The notes: generated from the letters alone by a model not told the origin. Positions 1-9,018 are shown, counted from the stretch's first letter. The stretch: DNA of 64,000 bases from Saccharibacillus sp. O23 (GCF_002205895.1 NZ_NJDE01000009.1:124001-188000); one strand, 5' to 3'. Numbers and translations are program-made.

Positions 1-2
1 AA

Positions 3-863
3 GCGGTATGGGAAGCGGCGCTGAGCGAACTCGGGATTCGCGAGCCGGACATCGCTTCGATCGTGCTGACGCATCATCATCCGGATCATTACGGCTTGGC
101 CGGATGGCTTCAGCAGCGGAGCGGCGCGCAGGTCTGGATGTCGAGAGCGGCCAGCGAAGCGGCTTGGCGCAGTTGGGGCAGCGTTCAAGAAGAGAGGGAG
201 ACGCGGGCGTTGACCGAGCCTGCGATCTCCCTCTATCGGCGTCACGGCATGGCTCCCGAGCGTTTGGCGGAGCTTCCGGAACATCTGGCCGGATTTCTGC
301 CGCAGGTGACGCCGCAGCCGGAGATCTCCGTGATCGAATCCGGGCTGCCGATCCGCTTCGGCGGACGTTTGTGGCAGCCGATCGAGACCGGCGGGCACGC
401 GGAAGGCCATCTGTCGTTTTACGAAGAATCAACGGGGACGATTCTGTGCGGGGACGCCGTGCTGCCGCGCATCTCGCCGAATGTTTCGTATAACCCGGAG
501 GGGGACGGGCATCCGCTTCGTTCGTATCTCGACGGTCTGCGCGTCCTCGGCGCGCTGGAGGTCTCCAATGCGTTTCCGGGCCATCGCGATCCGTTCGGGA
601 ACTTCGCGGAGCGCACCCGCCAACTGCTCGCTCACCACGAAGAACGCTTGGATCGGATGGAAGCTTTGGTTCGGGAGCGACCGGACGGAACGGACGCTTA
701 CGGGATCTGCACCGCCGTATTCGGCGATTCGCTCGGCATTCATCAACTGAGGTTCGCGTTGTCGGAAACGATCGCCCATCTGGTCGAGCTGCAAGACCGC
801 GGACGCATCGTCGGACAAGACGCCGGCGAACGGGTCGCGTTCCGCGCGCGAGCGGCGGAATGA
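3..863 (+). CDS. MBL-fold metallo-hydrolase, 5' truncated
   Basis: The frame is open from the first bases of the window, so the start lies upstream. The metal-binding signature THHHPDH follows about 20 residues in, as in metallo-beta-lactamase-fold hydrolases. A later GGHAEGHLSFY segment and CGDAVLP supply the next histidine and bridging aspartate, and FPGHRDPF the last histidine. About 287 residues are visible. The C-terminal third is helical and resembles the winged-helix-like tail of multifunctional beta-lactamase-superfamily proteins of the YobT/LACTB2 kind. The substrate cannot be named. An intrinsic terminator follows. Confidence 0.85.
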   Translation, partial: AVWEAALSELGIREPDIASIVLTHHHPDHYGLAGWLQQRSGAQVWMSRAASEAAWRSWGSVQEERETRALTEPAISLYRRHGMAPERLAELPEHLAGFLPQVTPQPEISVIESGLPIRFGGRLWQPIETGGHAEGHLSFYEESTGTILCGDAVLPRISPNVSYNPEGDGHPLRSYLDGLRVLGALEVSNAFPGHRDPFGNFAERTRQLLAHHEERLDRMEALVRERPDGTDAYGICTAVFGDSLGIHQLRFALSETIAHLVELQDRGRIVGQDAGERVAFRARAAE

Positions 864-929
864 GTCCGAAGCGACCCATGCCGAAGTATCGGCAGGCACC
901 GCTTGGCTCGAAACGAATCGCATTTTTGG

Positions 930-957
930 CCCGCTTCTTATCGGAGGCGGGTTTTTT
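930..957 (+). terminator. Intrinsic terminator after the MBL hydrolase
   Basis: The 8-bp stem CCCGCTTC/GAGGCGGG has one G-T pair and a 6-nt loop, and is followed by TTTTTT. Confidence 0.85.
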
Positions 958-1288
958 CTTGCGCCTAAAGTCTCGAGAAATGAATCAGATGGACGCAAAA
1001 AATAAAATTTGAAATATCTCTTTCGGCTTGATTAGTTCTTTCGAACCCTGTGTATATAAAAAGAGTCGACAACTGAATTACTGTCCAAAAGATTGTGGTA
1101 AACTTATTTGCTCAGGCAAACAAATCGAGTCTTTCCAAAAAAGATTTTAAAAAATTTTAAAATTCGGTGATCCAAATTTTCGAAGCCTGCGTTTCATCGG
1201 ATGTAAGCGAGAGACACAAGAACAAACAAAAACACAGATCAATACTCAACCACACTTGCTAGATACACACACAACTGGAGGGATTAAG
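958..1288 (+). promoter_or_regulatory. AT-rich leader of the stalk-protein gene
   Basis: This is 330 bp without a gene and clearly more AT-rich than its surroundings. The best promoter candidate is an extended -10, TGGTAAACT at 1096-1104, with no good -35. A second weak candidate is TATATA at 1053-1058. The position fits a strongly expressed secreted protein with a long 5' leader. No known riboswitch was recognised. Confidence 0.35.
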
Positions 1289-3019
1289 ATGTTTAAAATG
1301 TTCAATGTGAAGAATCTCGAATCGAAGAAGTTCAACGTGAAGAAATTGGCCGTTCCTGTTCTGGGTCTGGCGCTGGTCGTTCCGACGGTGGCGGGGGCCG
1401 CTCCGGTACAAGCTGCGGCAGCGACGACGAACATCGCGGCCACGGCCGCTCAATCGACCATGATGAAAGCGACGATCGACACGCCGGCCGTCGAACTGAG
1501 AGCCGCGCTGGACAACCTGCTCTCCGAACATTATCAACTGGCCGTCGACGCGATGATCAAAGCGTACGAAGGCACGCCGGATGCGGCAGCCGCTTATCAG
1601 GCGCTCGACCAGAACGCGCTCGATATGCTGCCGGCGATCGAATCGCTGTACGGCAAAGCGGGAGCCGAAGAGTTCGGACGCATCTTCCGCGCCCATAACA
1701 AATATACAGACGATCTGGTGAAGGCGACCAAATCGGGCGATATGGCGGCTCGCAAGACGGCCGAAGCGAACGTCGAGAAATTCGTCAAAGAATTCTCCGC
1801 TTTCCTCGGAACGGCAACGGGCGGCAAACTGCCGCAGGCGACGGCCGAGAAAGTTCTGCGTCTCCACGAAGACCAAGTCCAAGAAGCGTTCGACAAATAC
1901 GTATCCGGCGATTATGCGGGAGCCTACATGGCTTATCGCGAAGGCCTGAACGAGATGTTCACGATCAGCAAAGCGCTGTCGACGGCCATCACGACGCAAA
2001 TGCCGGAGAAATTCCAAAATACCAAACCGGATACCAAAGCCGGCGATCTGAGATCGGCGCTGAACCATCTGTTCGCCGAACACTTCGCGCTCGCCACGCT
2101 GCAAATGCAAGAGCAGTATGACGGCATGACGGCCAGCAGCAACGCGCTCGTGACGACGGAAGCCGCCAACACCAAAGACTTCAAAGCCGCGATCGCTTCG
2201 GTCTACGGTCAAGCGGGAGCAGACCAATTCGAGAAGCTCTGGACGACCGACCATATCAACGTGCAAGCGCAGTACGTAGCGGCCGTGAAGAGCGGGGACC
2301 AAGCGGCGATTACGGCAGCCAAAGCCCAAATCACCAAATTCACCAAAGAAATGGCGGCTTTCCTGAGCACCGCGACCGAAGGACGCATTCCGGAAGCCGG
2401 CGCGCTGCAAGGTCTGACGACGCACGAGAACCAAGTACAGCAGGTTCTGGACCAATATGCGGCTAAGAATTACACCGGTTCGTACAAAACGGAACGCGAA
2501 GGCTATGCGCTGATGTTCGGCGTAGGCAAGCTGCTGAGCGGCGCGATCGTCGACCAGTTCAACTCGAACTTCCAAGAAGCGGCTCCGATGCCGACGCCTG
2601 CACCTACGCCTACCCCGACTCCTGCACCGGCTCCGTCCATGATGACGGTCAAGATGCAGATCGGCAGCCCGAACCTGACGCTGAACGGCAAAACGACCAA
2701 GATGGACACCATGCCGCGCGTTTGGGATAACACGACTTACGTTCCGCTGCGCTTCCTGAGCGAAGGCATCGGCGCCAACGTGAAATGGGACAAGAAAGCG
2801 AACCAAGTTACGGTCATGGCCGGTAACGATACGCTGAAGTTCTGGTTGGGTAAAGACTTCATGGAAGTCAACGGCAAAAGACAATCCATCGGCCACGAAG
2901 TATTCGCGGACGAAAACGGCCGCACGGTCGTGCCGCTGCGCTTCATCACCGGCCTGCTGGGTTGGAACTTCAACGTCGACAGCAGCAATTGGATGATTAC
3001 GCTGACCAAATCGATGTAA
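1289..3019 (+). CDS. Secreted stalk protein with two helical repeats and a copper-amine-oxidase N-like domain
   Basis: The ATG at 1289 was chosen because GGAGGG lies 8 nt upstream; an in-frame ATG at 1256 has no ribosome site. The 576-residue product has a signal peptide ending near VQA (about residue 42). Two homologous alpha-helical repeats of roughly 170 residues follow, each starting with [ED]LR[AS]AL and carrying a Y-G-[KQ]-A-G-A motif. Next come a Pro/Thr/Ala linker and a C-terminal stalk domain of about 110 residues (VPLRF..GA.V.WD, repeated as VPLRFI). In Paenibacillaceae such stalk domains are common in envelope proteins and do not by themselves mean amine oxidase activity. The role is probably structural or ligand-binding at the cell surface. 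The gene stands alone, with a strong terminator. Confidence 0.8.
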   Translation: MFKMFNVKNLESKKFNVKKLAVPVLGLALVVPTVAGAAPVQAAAATTNIAATAAQSTMMKATIDTPAVELRAALDNLLSEHYQLAVDAMIKAYEGTPDAAAAYQALDQNALDMLPAIESLYGKAGAEEFGRIFRAHNKYTDDLVKATKSGDMAARKTAEANVEKFVKEFSAFLGTATGGKLPQATAEKVLRLHEDQVQEAFDKYVSGDYAGAYMAYREGLNEMFTISKALSTAITTQMPEKFQNTKPDTKAGDLRSALNHLFAEHFALATLQMQEQYDGMTASSNALVTTEAANTKDFKAAIASVYGQAGADQFEKLWTTDHINVQAQYVAAVKSGDQAAITAAKAQITKFTKEMAAFLSTATEGRIPEAGALQGLTTHENQVQQVLDQYAAKNYTGSYKTEREGYALMFGVGKLLSGAIVDQFNSNFQEAAPMPTPAPTPTPTPAPAPSMMTVKMQIGSPNLTLNGKTTKMDTMPRVWDNTTYVPLRFLSEGIGANVKWDKKANQVTVMAGNDTLKFWLGKDFMEVNGKRQSIGHEVFADENGRTVVPLRFITGLLGWNFNVDSSNWMITLTKSM

Positions 3020-3070
3020 ATCGAAATCTTCGAGTCTACGCCAGCATAAACGCGCAAAAACGCGATATTC

Positions 3071-3110
3071 GCCGCAGTGCCCGCTTGTTTTCCGGGCACT
3101 GCGGCTTTAT
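3071..3110 (+). terminator. Intrinsic terminator after the stalk gene
   Basis: A perfect 13-bp stem (GCCGCAGTGCCCG with its complement) and a 9-nt loop are followed by TTTATT. Confidence 0.9.
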
Positions 3111-3145
3111 TGCGTTTCGGCGGCTCTGAGCGAAGATAGGGCTTT

Positions 3146-3174
3146 TTGACGATCGGCGCGAGCGCTGGTATTCT
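3146..3174 (+). promoter_or_regulatory. Sigma-A promoter for the small acidic protein
   Basis: TTGACG, a 17-bp spacer and TATTCT, with an extended TG one base before the -10. The transcript would have a leader of about 130 nt. Confidence 0.7.
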
Positions 3175-3311
3175 GGCCGTAGAAAGACTTCATAACGGCG
3201 ATGAAGCGGATGCCCGTTTCAAGGCGCGGTCGTTCGCGGATTCCCGAAACCTTTGCGCGAGTTCGGACTTCAGGTTCCGAGACTCGACGTCAAGAGAAGG
3301 AGGAGATCTCG

Positions 3312-3464
3312 ATGCTGGAGAAAAGATCCGACCTTTATGAAGACTGGTACGATTACGACGATTATTACGACGACGTGCTGCGGGGCTATGTCGGTCCGAG
3401 AGACGACGGTTTCGAAGAAATCAGCAATCGCGAAGACGAGGAAGCGGAGAGAAGATCGATGTGA
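3312..3464 (+). CDS. Small acidic Tyr/Asp-rich protein (50 aa), unknown function
   Basis: The ATG at 3312 has GGAGGAG 7 nt upstream. The product is 50 residues and very acidic, with a Tyr/Asp cluster (EDWYDYDDYYDD, residues 10-21), and lacks a signal peptide or membrane segment. A good promoter, a strong ribosome site and two terminators enclose it exactly, so it is very likely a real monocistronic gene. An open frame continues upstream to 3201 but has no ribosome site. I do not recognise the family. The composition would suit a protein that binds cations or basic partners, but this is only a guess. Confidence 0.7.
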   Translation: MLEKRSDLYEDWYDYDDYYDDVLRGYVGPRDDGFEEISNREDEEAERRSM

Positions 3465-3484
3465 GTCCTTACGGGACTCTTTTC
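3463..3484 (+). terminator. Hairpin overlapping the stop codon of the small protein
   Basis: The stem GAGTCC/GGACTC with loop TTACG is followed by TTTT. The 5' arm begins inside the stop codon. A second, stronger terminator lies 50 bp on. Confidence 0.6.
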
Positions 3485-3524
3485 GGAATGCGCTGCCGAA
3501 GTCGCAACCGATGCAGGACTTGAG

Positions 3525-3558
3525 AAGGATTTCCCGGATTCGGGGAGTCCTTTTTTTT
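3525..3558 (+). terminator. Intrinsic terminator
   Basis: The 12-bp stem AAGGATTTCCCG/CGGGGAGTCCTT (two G-T pairs) has loop GATT and eight or more Ts. Confidence 0.85.
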
Positions 3559-3583
3559 GATTCGGACAACAAACGGGTATAAA
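3555..3583 (+). promoter_or_regulatory. Probable promoter of the SseB-like gene
   Basis: TATAAA at 3578-3583 is a good -10. The -35 would fall in the T-run of the previous terminator (TTGATT at 3557, 15-bp spacer), so the two elements overlap. Confidence 0.45.
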
Positions 3584-3680
3584 ATATCCAATGAAACGTT
3601 TCTTAGCCTTTTTTTGGCGAAATTGTGACGAAGCAAACAAGCAAGCGGGGAGAAGGACGAAAGGGAAGAGGAGGGTATTT

Positions 3681-4451
3681 ATGAGTTTCGAGCCTCAAAA
3701 CAAACTCGAACGCACGTTGGCTGCCGCCGCGGACGATCCGTCTCGCAGAATGGAATTTTACGAGGAACTTCGACGCTCGGAGCTATATACCTTGCATATG
3801 GGCGGAGAGATGCCGACCCGCGAGGGCGTTCTGAAAGAGAAGACCACGGTGCGCTTGCCCAGCGTCGAGTTGGAAGGAAAAGCTTATATTCCCGTGTTCA
3901 GTTCGTTGCGGATGCTTCAGCAATCGATCGACCGGGAGATGCGTTATTTGTCCGTCAACGCGATGGATCTGTTCGAATTGGTCCGGGGCTCGGACGTCTG
4001 GCTGAATCCGGGGGGAGCAGTCGGCAAAGAGTTTCCGGCTTCGGAGATCGAAGCCATTCTGGACGGCAGTTTATTCGGCATTCCTCGGACCCATACGATC
4101 GAACGCGAAACGCAGATGATGATCGGACGTCCGGAAAAAGAGCCTGACGAACTGCTGGAAGAATTGGCGGAAGTGTTCGACGAGCTGCCGAGCGTCAAGT
4201 TGGCTTACAACGCGCATTACTATAATCCGGCTACGGGAGATCCTCCGCATACGTTGATCGCCGTCGAAACCGACGGGAACTGGGAAGAAGTCGTGCGGGC
4301 GGCCGGACGCCGGGCTTCGAGCGCACGGGTGCCCGATCCGCCCGTCGATTTTCTGCGGCTCGACGGCACGAGCGGGCTGGAACATTATTTCGAAGCGGAC
4401 TGCGAGCCTTTCTACCGCAAACGAAGACGCCGAGGTCTGTTCGCGCGTTAG
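3681..4451 (+). CDS. SseB-like protein
   Basis: The ATG at 3681 follows GAGGAGGG by 6-7 nt; the frame extends upstream to 3591 without a ribosome site. The 256-residue protein has an SseB N-terminal type region: an LYTLHMGGE strand, VELEGKAYIPVFSSLRMLQ, and MDLFELVRGSDVWLNPGGAVGKEFPASEIEAIL. An SseB C-terminal-like half (residues about 155-245) ends in a charged RKRRRRG tail. SseB relatives are cytosolic and were named for enhanced serine sensitivity in enterobacteria; the biochemical role is unknown. It is transcribed alone and converges on the PgpA-like gene. Confidence 0.75.
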   Translation: MSFEPQNKLERTLAAAADDPSRRMEFYEELRRSELYTLHMGGEMPTREGVLKEKTTVRLPSVELEGKAYIPVFSSLRMLQQSIDREMRYLSVNAMDLFELVRGSDVWLNPGGAVGKEFPASEIEAILDGSLFGIPRTHTIERETQMMIGRPEKEPDELLEELAEVFDELPSVKLAYNAHYYNPATGDPPHTLIAVETDGNWEEVVRAAGRRASSARVPDPPVDFLRLDGTSGLEHYFEADCEPFYRKRRRRGLFAR

Positions 4452-4467
4452 CGCGTTCCTCGGCGTC
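4426..4467. terminator. Hairpin between convergent sseB-like and pgpA-like genes
   Basis: GACGCCGAGG pairs with CCTCGGCGTC across a 22-nt inner segment that itself folds (CGCGC/GCGCG). The 5' arm is inside the end of the SseB-like frame. There is no strong T-run on either strand, so terminator function is only likely. Confidence 0.4.
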
Positions 4468-4508
4468 CGTCTGATGCGCGTTCGGGTCGGATCGCGATCC
4501 GGTTCGGC

Positions 4509-5105
4509 TTAATCTTCGCCCGGTTCTTTCGGCAGTTCGATCTCGACTTCGCGCTCGCTCTGTTTGTTATGGGCGATGCGGCTGCTGGCCGCCGAAGCGA
4601 TCGCGCCGACGATATCGTCGAGATACGTATGCACCGGACCCAAGCTTTTGTCGTTGAGCCGCTCCAGCACGCCGGGTTTCAGTTTGTCCACATAGCCGAA
4701 GTTGGTCAAGCCGATGCTTCCGTATACGTTCACGATCGACAAGGCGAGGATTTCGTCCACGCCGTACAAGCCTTCGTCGTTCTTGATCATTTCTTGCAGC
4801 GGAGACAGCAGTTTGCCTTCTTCGGCAAGCACGTCGAGCTGGATGCCGGTCAAGACGGCATTTTGGACTTCGCGTTTCTCGAGCACTTTCTCGACGTTGT
4901 GCACGCACTCTTCCATGGTCAAGTTCGGGTAATATTTTTTCTGCAAAAACATGACCAGTTCGGCGATCTCTTCGGTCTTGACGCCGCGCTGCTCCAGCCA
5001 GCTTCGCGTCGCTTCGGCGACTTTGCGGCTGTTGAGCGAATAAGCTTGGCGTTCGGGAATGCCCATTTTTTCTTCTTTGGGCGTCGGTTGTTCCGGAGTT
5101 TGCAT
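4509..5105 (-). CDS. Phosphatidylglycerophosphatase A family protein (YutG-like)
   Basis: The ATG at 5105 has GAGGTG 6 nt upstream; a GTG at 5114 lies inside that ribosome site and is less likely. The 198-residue product matches the Firmicute PgpA/YutG family: R.AY...S..V.EAT, YYP.LT.EEC...V..VL.KRE.Q.A..TGI.LD, then DE.LALSI.NVYG.IG.TNFGY.DK..PG.....N......HT..DD..GAIA.AA..RIAH. The family is tied to dephosphorylation of phosphatidylglycerophosphate, or is a soluble relative of that enzyme. The residues before about 20 are a variable, charged extension. It is divergent from rph and probably monocistronic. Confidence 0.85.
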   Translation of the reverse strand: MQTPEQPTPKEEKMGIPERQAYSLNSRKVAEATRSWLEQRGVKTEEIAELVMFLQKKYYPNLTMEECVHNVEKVLEKREVQNAVLTGIQLDVLAEEGKLLSPLQEMIKNDEGLYGVDEILALSIVNVYGSIGLTNFGYVDKLKPGVLERLNDKSLGPVHTYLDDIVGAIASAASSRIAHNKQSEREVEIELPKEPGED

Positions 5106-5260
5106 GACGGTCACCTCGGTTTTTATAAAATGGTTCGGATAGGGTAGGACAGGTACGGCCGGGGCCGCCTTTCCGTATACCTAACATCTGTACATATTCG
5201 ACGTTTCTGAATCAAAATCCCGCCGAAATCGTTTTGCCGTGTGCGAAGAGCGATCGATTT

Positions 5261-5269
5261 TGCTAGAAT
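5261..5269 (+). promoter_or_regulatory. Extended -10 promoter of rph-rdgB
   Basis: TGCTAGAAT is an extended -10 about 45 bp before the rph start. No good -35 is present at 16-18 bp. Confidence 0.5.
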
Positions 5270-5314
5270 GAAGGGAACGAAACGTCGCGAAGGCGACTAT
5301 TGGAGGACGAAAGA

Positions 5315-6073
5315 GTGAGCAGGAACGACAGAAGACCGGACGAGATTCGCCCGGTCAAGATCGAGGTCAACACGAACAAATACGCGGAAGGTTCGGTTCA
5401 GATCGAAGTGGGCGACACCAAAGTCATCTGCAACGCGACGGTCGAAGAGAAAGTGCCTCCGTTCATGAAAGGACAAGGACGAGGCTGGGTCACCGCGGAA
5501 TATTCGATGCTGCCGCGAGCGACCCATACCCGCAATATCCGCGAAGCTTCCAAAGGCAAGTTGGGCGGACGGACGATGGAAATTCAGCGGCTGATCGCCC
5601 GCGCGCTGCGTTCGGTCGTGGATCTGCAAGCGCTCGGCGAGCGCACGATCACGGTCGATTGCGACGTGATTCAAGCGGACGGAGGCACGCGCACCACGTC
5701 GATCACCGGCGCGTTCGTGGCGATGTGCTTGGCGGTCAACAAGCTGGAAGCGCAGGGCAAGCTCAAGCGCTACCCGATTACCGACTTTTTGGCTTCGGTC
5801 AGCGTAGGCGTGGTCGACGGCGAAGCTCTGCTGGATCTGCGTTACGACGAAGACAGCAGCGCGGCGGTGGACATGAACGTGGTCATGACCGGCGCGGGAG
5901 CCTTCGTCGAACTTCAGGGAACCGGCGAAGAACGACCGTTCAGCCGCGACGAACTGAACGCCATGCTGGAACTCGGCGAGCTGGGCGTCCGGCAGATGAT
6001 CTTTGTACAGAAAGAAGCGCTCGGCGCGAACGCGCCGAAGATCGGCAATCCCGAGATCGGAGGACTGGCATGA
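5315..6073 (+). CDS. rph: Ribonuclease PH
   Basis: RNase PH is a phosphorolytic 3'-5' exoribonuclease that trims tRNA 3' ends. The GTG at 5315 has TGGAGG 8 nt upstream; a TTG at 5300 overlaps that ribosome site and is rejected. The 252 residues match the family almost throughout: [39 protein letters not shown]...[42 protein letters not shown], and [20 protein letters not shown]. The stop overlaps the rdgB start (ATGA), which indicates translational coupling, an arrangement common in Firmicutes. Confidence 0.97.
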   Translation: MSRNDRRPDEIRPVKIEVNTNKYAEGSVQIEVGDTKVICNATVEEKVPPFMKGQGRGWVTAEYSMLPRATHTRNIREASKGKLGGRTMEIQRLIARALRSVVDLQALGERTITVDCDVIQADGGTRTTSITGAFVAMCLAVNKLEAQGKLKRYPITDFLASVSVGVVDGEALLDLRYDEDSSAAVDMNVVMTGAGAFVELQGTGEERPFSRDELNAMLELGELGVRQMIFVQKEALGANAPKIGNPEIGGLA

Positions 6074-6738
6074 GCGAAGCGGCAGGAGCATCGGATCGCG
6101 ACATCGTGGTCGTGGCGACCCGCAATATGGGGAAGGTACGGGAGTTCCGTCATGCATTGGCCCCGCTGGGCAAAGAAGTTCGCAGCCTGCACGAATATCC
6201 CGATGCGCCGGAAGTCGTGGAAGACGGGAACAGCTTTGCGGAGAACGCGTTCAAAAAAGCTAAGGAAATCGGCGATTTCTTGAATTTGACCGTATTGGCC
6301 GACGATTCGGGATTGTGCGTCGAACGGCTGGACGGCGCGCCGGGGATCTACTCGGCGCGTTATGCCGGGGAGCACGGCAACGACGCGGCCAACAACGCCA
6401 AACTGTTGGACGAGCTGATCCGGCTTCGTCAAGGCGACGACACCGAGCAGCCGCTGCTCAGTCCGGCCCGGTTCGTCTGCGCTTTGGCGCTGTACGATCC
6501 GGCGACGGGAAGACGCGTCGAATCTGAAGGCGAAGTCGAAGGATGGATCACGTCCGAGACGGCCGGGCAGGGCGGCTTCGGTTACGATCCTCTGTTCTTC
6601 GTGCCGCAGTACGAACGGACGATGGCCGAACTCAGCGTCGAAGAGAAACAGCGGATCAGCCATCGGGGAGCGGCCCTCGAGAAGCTGCTTGCGAAGCTGA
6701 ACGGCCATCTGAACGGATCGGTCAACGAGACCGAATAG
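6070..6738 (+). CDS. rdgB: XTP/dITP diphosphatase (RdgB/HAM1 family)
   Basis: This is a house-cleaning NTP pyrophosphatase that removes inosine and xanthosine triphosphates. The start ATG at 6070 overlaps the rph stop. The 222 residues carry the phosphate-binding TRNMGK (17-22), the catalytic VLADDSGL segment (residues 75-82), [10 protein letters not shown], and the C-terminal [15 protein letters not shown]...K..ISHRG.A motifs. It is a few residues longer than usual at both ends. Pairing with rph suggests coordinated RNA and nucleotide-pool maintenance. Confidence 0.95.
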   Translation: MSEAAGASDRDIVVVATRNMGKVREFRHALAPLGKEVRSLHEYPDAPEVVEDGNSFAENAFKKAKEIGDFLNLTVLADDSGLCVERLDGAPGIYSARYAGEHGNDAANNAKLLDELIRLRQGDDTEQPLLSPARFVCALALYDPATGRRVESEGEVEGWITSETAGQGGFGYDPLFFVPQYERTMAELSVEEKQRISHRGAALEKLLAKLNGHLNGSVNETE

Positions 6739-6800
6739 AAGGCCTGAACCAGCAGCCGTACTCTGCGGACAAGCAAGACGGCGCGTCCCGCGAGAACAGA

Positions 6801-6837
6801 AAAAGGGCAGCGAAGATTTCTCTTCGCTGCCCTTTTT
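6801..6837. terminator. Bidirectional terminator between rdgB and fapA-like genes
   Basis: The 16-bp stem AAAAGGGCAGCGAAGA with its complement has loop TTTC; A-rich and T-rich flanks allow use on both strands by the convergent units. Confidence 0.9.
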
Positions 6838-6880
6838 CGTTTGCTCCTGTACGCAGCCGATAGCGGTGCGCATTCTCCGC

Positions 6881-8674
6881 TCAGCCGTAAGCCGCCGCCG
6901 CGGAATCGCGATGGCCGAACGTATAGTCCTGCATCGGACTCAGAATATCGCGGTTTAAGCCGTCGATGCTGATCTTTCCTTCGAACATGCGGTAGACGTA
7001 GATGCTGTGCTTCGCTCGGAGGATGCAAGGCGCGCCGCCGGCACTGCCTACGGTGCGCGCAAGGATGTCTTCTTCGGACTCGAGGCAGGAGCCTCGGCAC
7101 ACGGAAGACGGATGATTGAAGCGGATCGACCCGGTCGCGTACAGGTCGCTTTGCAGCACGCCTTCGCGGTGGATCGTGATATCGCCGTTCGATTTGATCG
7201 TGCTGGTCTGGCAGCGCGACAATTCGATATGCGAGTCGTTCTGCTGCATGTCGTTGACGAAGGCATGCTCGCGTCCCAAGTCGGCTTGCAGCCTTAAAAG
7301 CTGGCTTTCTTCGAGCGATTCGATCATCTGAACCGGCGATAGCATCAGATTCAGCGTGTCGGCGAATTCGTTGGACGACGAACCGGTGCCGCGCTGCACG
7401 GTAATCAAGACTTGAAGCAGTTCCCGGATATTGTTCTGAATATTTTTGAACTTCGTTTTGAGCAGCAGCAGAACGATTTGGCCGTAACGGGCGACTTGTC
7501 CGCGTCGGGACGTTTCGGCTTGAAGAAGGCGCGCCGCATGAACCAGCATGGCAATCTCGTCTTTGAGCTGCCCCGACAAATGAAACAGGCGGTTAAAGGA
7601 AAGGCCGAAGCTGCCGGAATACAGCCGACTGCTGATCGTGCTGCCTTGAACGATGATGCTGCCGGCGGCCGTGATCATCGAATGGTATACCCCTCCGGAC
7701 ACATACACGTTCCCCAGCGACTCGACGATCATATTATCGGTCACGTTTCCTTGAATGGACACATCGCCCGAGAAGATGATATGCCCGGTCTTCAAGTCCA
7801 CGTCGCCCGCAACGACATAGGCGTCGGAGATGTCCAGATAACATAACGAGTCGCCGGTAACGCAGGGGCGTCCGGCTTTGGCGGCGACGAACAAATCGTC
7901 TTCCTGCATCTCGACATGCTGCCGGGCGCGAACTTCGATCTCTCGAACGGGCGGCGGCGCGATCGGTTCGCCGTAGACGTCGCAGCCCGCGCTTCCGTGC
8001 TTTGCCCGTCTGAGTTTGGCGAGCGGTTCCCCGATCTGTACGGAAGGAATCCGCAGATGATTGCGATAATCGAGAGAACCTCCGGCTTCTTCAAAAGCAT
8101 TTTCGATCTTCTCTTCGAAAAAAAGTTCGAGCACGGCATCTTCGCCGGGAATCGGAGCTTCGCCGACCGCGAAAGTCACCCATGAGCCCTGCGCTTCTTG
8201 AAGCGCTTGCACGACGGCGGAGACGTTCAAGTTTTTGCGGATGCCGAGCTTGCCGATCTCGCTCATGATCTCGGCAATCTCCAACCGGCGGACGACCCGT
8301 TCGAAATCCGCGGCCGCTGTCGGAGACAAAGAAGCGGCGGGAGGCGCATCTTGAAGCTTCCATGCATATTCGGTTTCCGAGAATACGCGGATCGCGGCCT
8401 GCATGCGGTCCGGCGAGACTTGGATCTCGTACAGCGGTTCGGAAACGCGTTCCCATTCGATCTTGTCGGCGGTTCGTACAGGCGAAGCCGTTTGCACTTC
8501 TACGCCGTTCAACCACCACCGAAGCGGCGGGAGCGGGATCAGTACGGCGTAAGCCCCGTCTTCGTCGGGATTCGATACGTACAAGGAACCTTCCCGGATT
8601 CCGATCGTGCCGTCCGTCGACAGAGAAGCGGGGGGATCAAGATTTTGTTCCGATATCTGATCTATGTTGGACAT
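6881..8674 (-). CDS. FapA-like (DUF342) flagellar-assembly/polymer protein
   Basis: The ATG at 8674 has GAGGAGGTC 8 nt upstream. The 597-residue protein has the DUF342 architecture. An N-terminal region (1-about 170) is followed by the conserved segment with AKHG.AGCDVYGEPI.PP and AGRP, then a right-handed beta-helix of short GDV..G.I..SGDV.I.GNV...I.....VYV.GGV.....TA.GSI.V.GS repeats. A helical middle precedes a final helix ending near GR...PGG.P. Family members occur in flagellar and chemotaxis contexts in Firmicutes, and the exact role is unsettled. It is separated from the upstream chemoreceptor by a terminator but may belong to the same motility programme. Confidence 0.8.
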   Translation of the reverse strand: MSNIDQISEQNLDPPASLSTDGTIGIREGSLYVSNPDEDGAYAVLIPLPPLRWWLNGVEVQTASPVRTADKIEWERVSEPLYEIQVSPDRMQAAIRVFSETEYAWKLQDAPPAASLSPTAAADFERVVRRLEIAEIMSEIGKLGIRKNLNVSAVVQALQEAQGSWVTFAVGEAPIPGEDAVLELFFEEKIENAFEEAGGSLDYRNHLRIPSVQIGEPLAKLRRAKHGSAGCDVYGEPIAPPPVREIEVRARQHVEMQEDDLFVAAKAGRPCVTGDSLCYLDISDAYVVAGDVDLKTGHIIFSGDVSIQGNVTDNMIVESLGNVYVSGGVYHSMITAAGSIIVQGSTISSRLYSGSFGLSFNRLFHLSGQLKDEIAMLVHAARLLQAETSRRGQVARYGQIVLLLLKTKFKNIQNNIRELLQVLITVQRGTGSSSNEFADTLNLMLSPVQMIESLEESQLLRLQADLGREHAFVNDMQQNDSHIELSRCQTSTIKSNGDITIHREGVLQSDLYATGSIRFNHPSSVCRGSCLESEEDILARTVGSAGGAPCILRAKHSIYVYRMFEGKISIDGLNRDILSPMQDYTFGHRDSAAAAYG

Positions 8675-8825
8675 GCCAAAAGACCTCCTCTAGGATGAAA
8701 ACATCAAGTGACGGACGTTATATTCGAAAGGTGAGGAGCGGTACTAGGACTGTTGGCGTGATTCGTTCGAGCTTAGAGAGAATGGACCCCTTTGGAAATA
8801 AGTACATAAGTCTTTATCACATTAT

Positions 8826-8854
8826 AGAATAATATCTCCGGACCTAATTTTCAA
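8826..8854 (-). promoter_or_regulatory. Sigma-A promoter of the fapA-like gene
   Basis: On the minus strand TTGAAA, a 17-bp spacer and TATTCT. The leader is about 140 nt. The surrounding 8675-9018 region holds only this promoter, an AT-rich leader and the chemoreceptor terminator. Confidence 0.55.
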
Positions 8855-8941
8855 TAATTTTTTCCAGATTATCGATTTCATTGTATGCGACGGTCTTTGA
8901 AGCGTTTCGATCGGAGGATGTTTTGCTTGCAGGTTCGCCAA

Positions 8942-8986
8942 AAAATCCTTCCCGTCGGACCGCGTCGCGGAAACGGAAAGGATTTT
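8942..8986 (-). terminator. Terminator of the chemoreceptor at 9019
   Basis: On the minus strand a 14-bp stem with one mismatch (AAAATCCTTTCCGT with its partner) is followed by TTTTTT. Confidence 0.7.
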
Positions 8987-9018
8987 CGTAATCGTGGGAA
9001 GCGCGTCAGATCGGAACG

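Noticed and set aside
1259-2896. 545-codon antisense frame across the stalk gene
   Set aside because: Composition is Arg/Gly/Phe-rich, there is no ribosome site, and it mirrors a well-supported coding sequence.
5659-6069. An upstream N-terminal extension of RdgB inside rph
   Set aside because: The ATGA overlap and protein length set the start at 6070; the upstream part is an out-of-frame shadow of rph.
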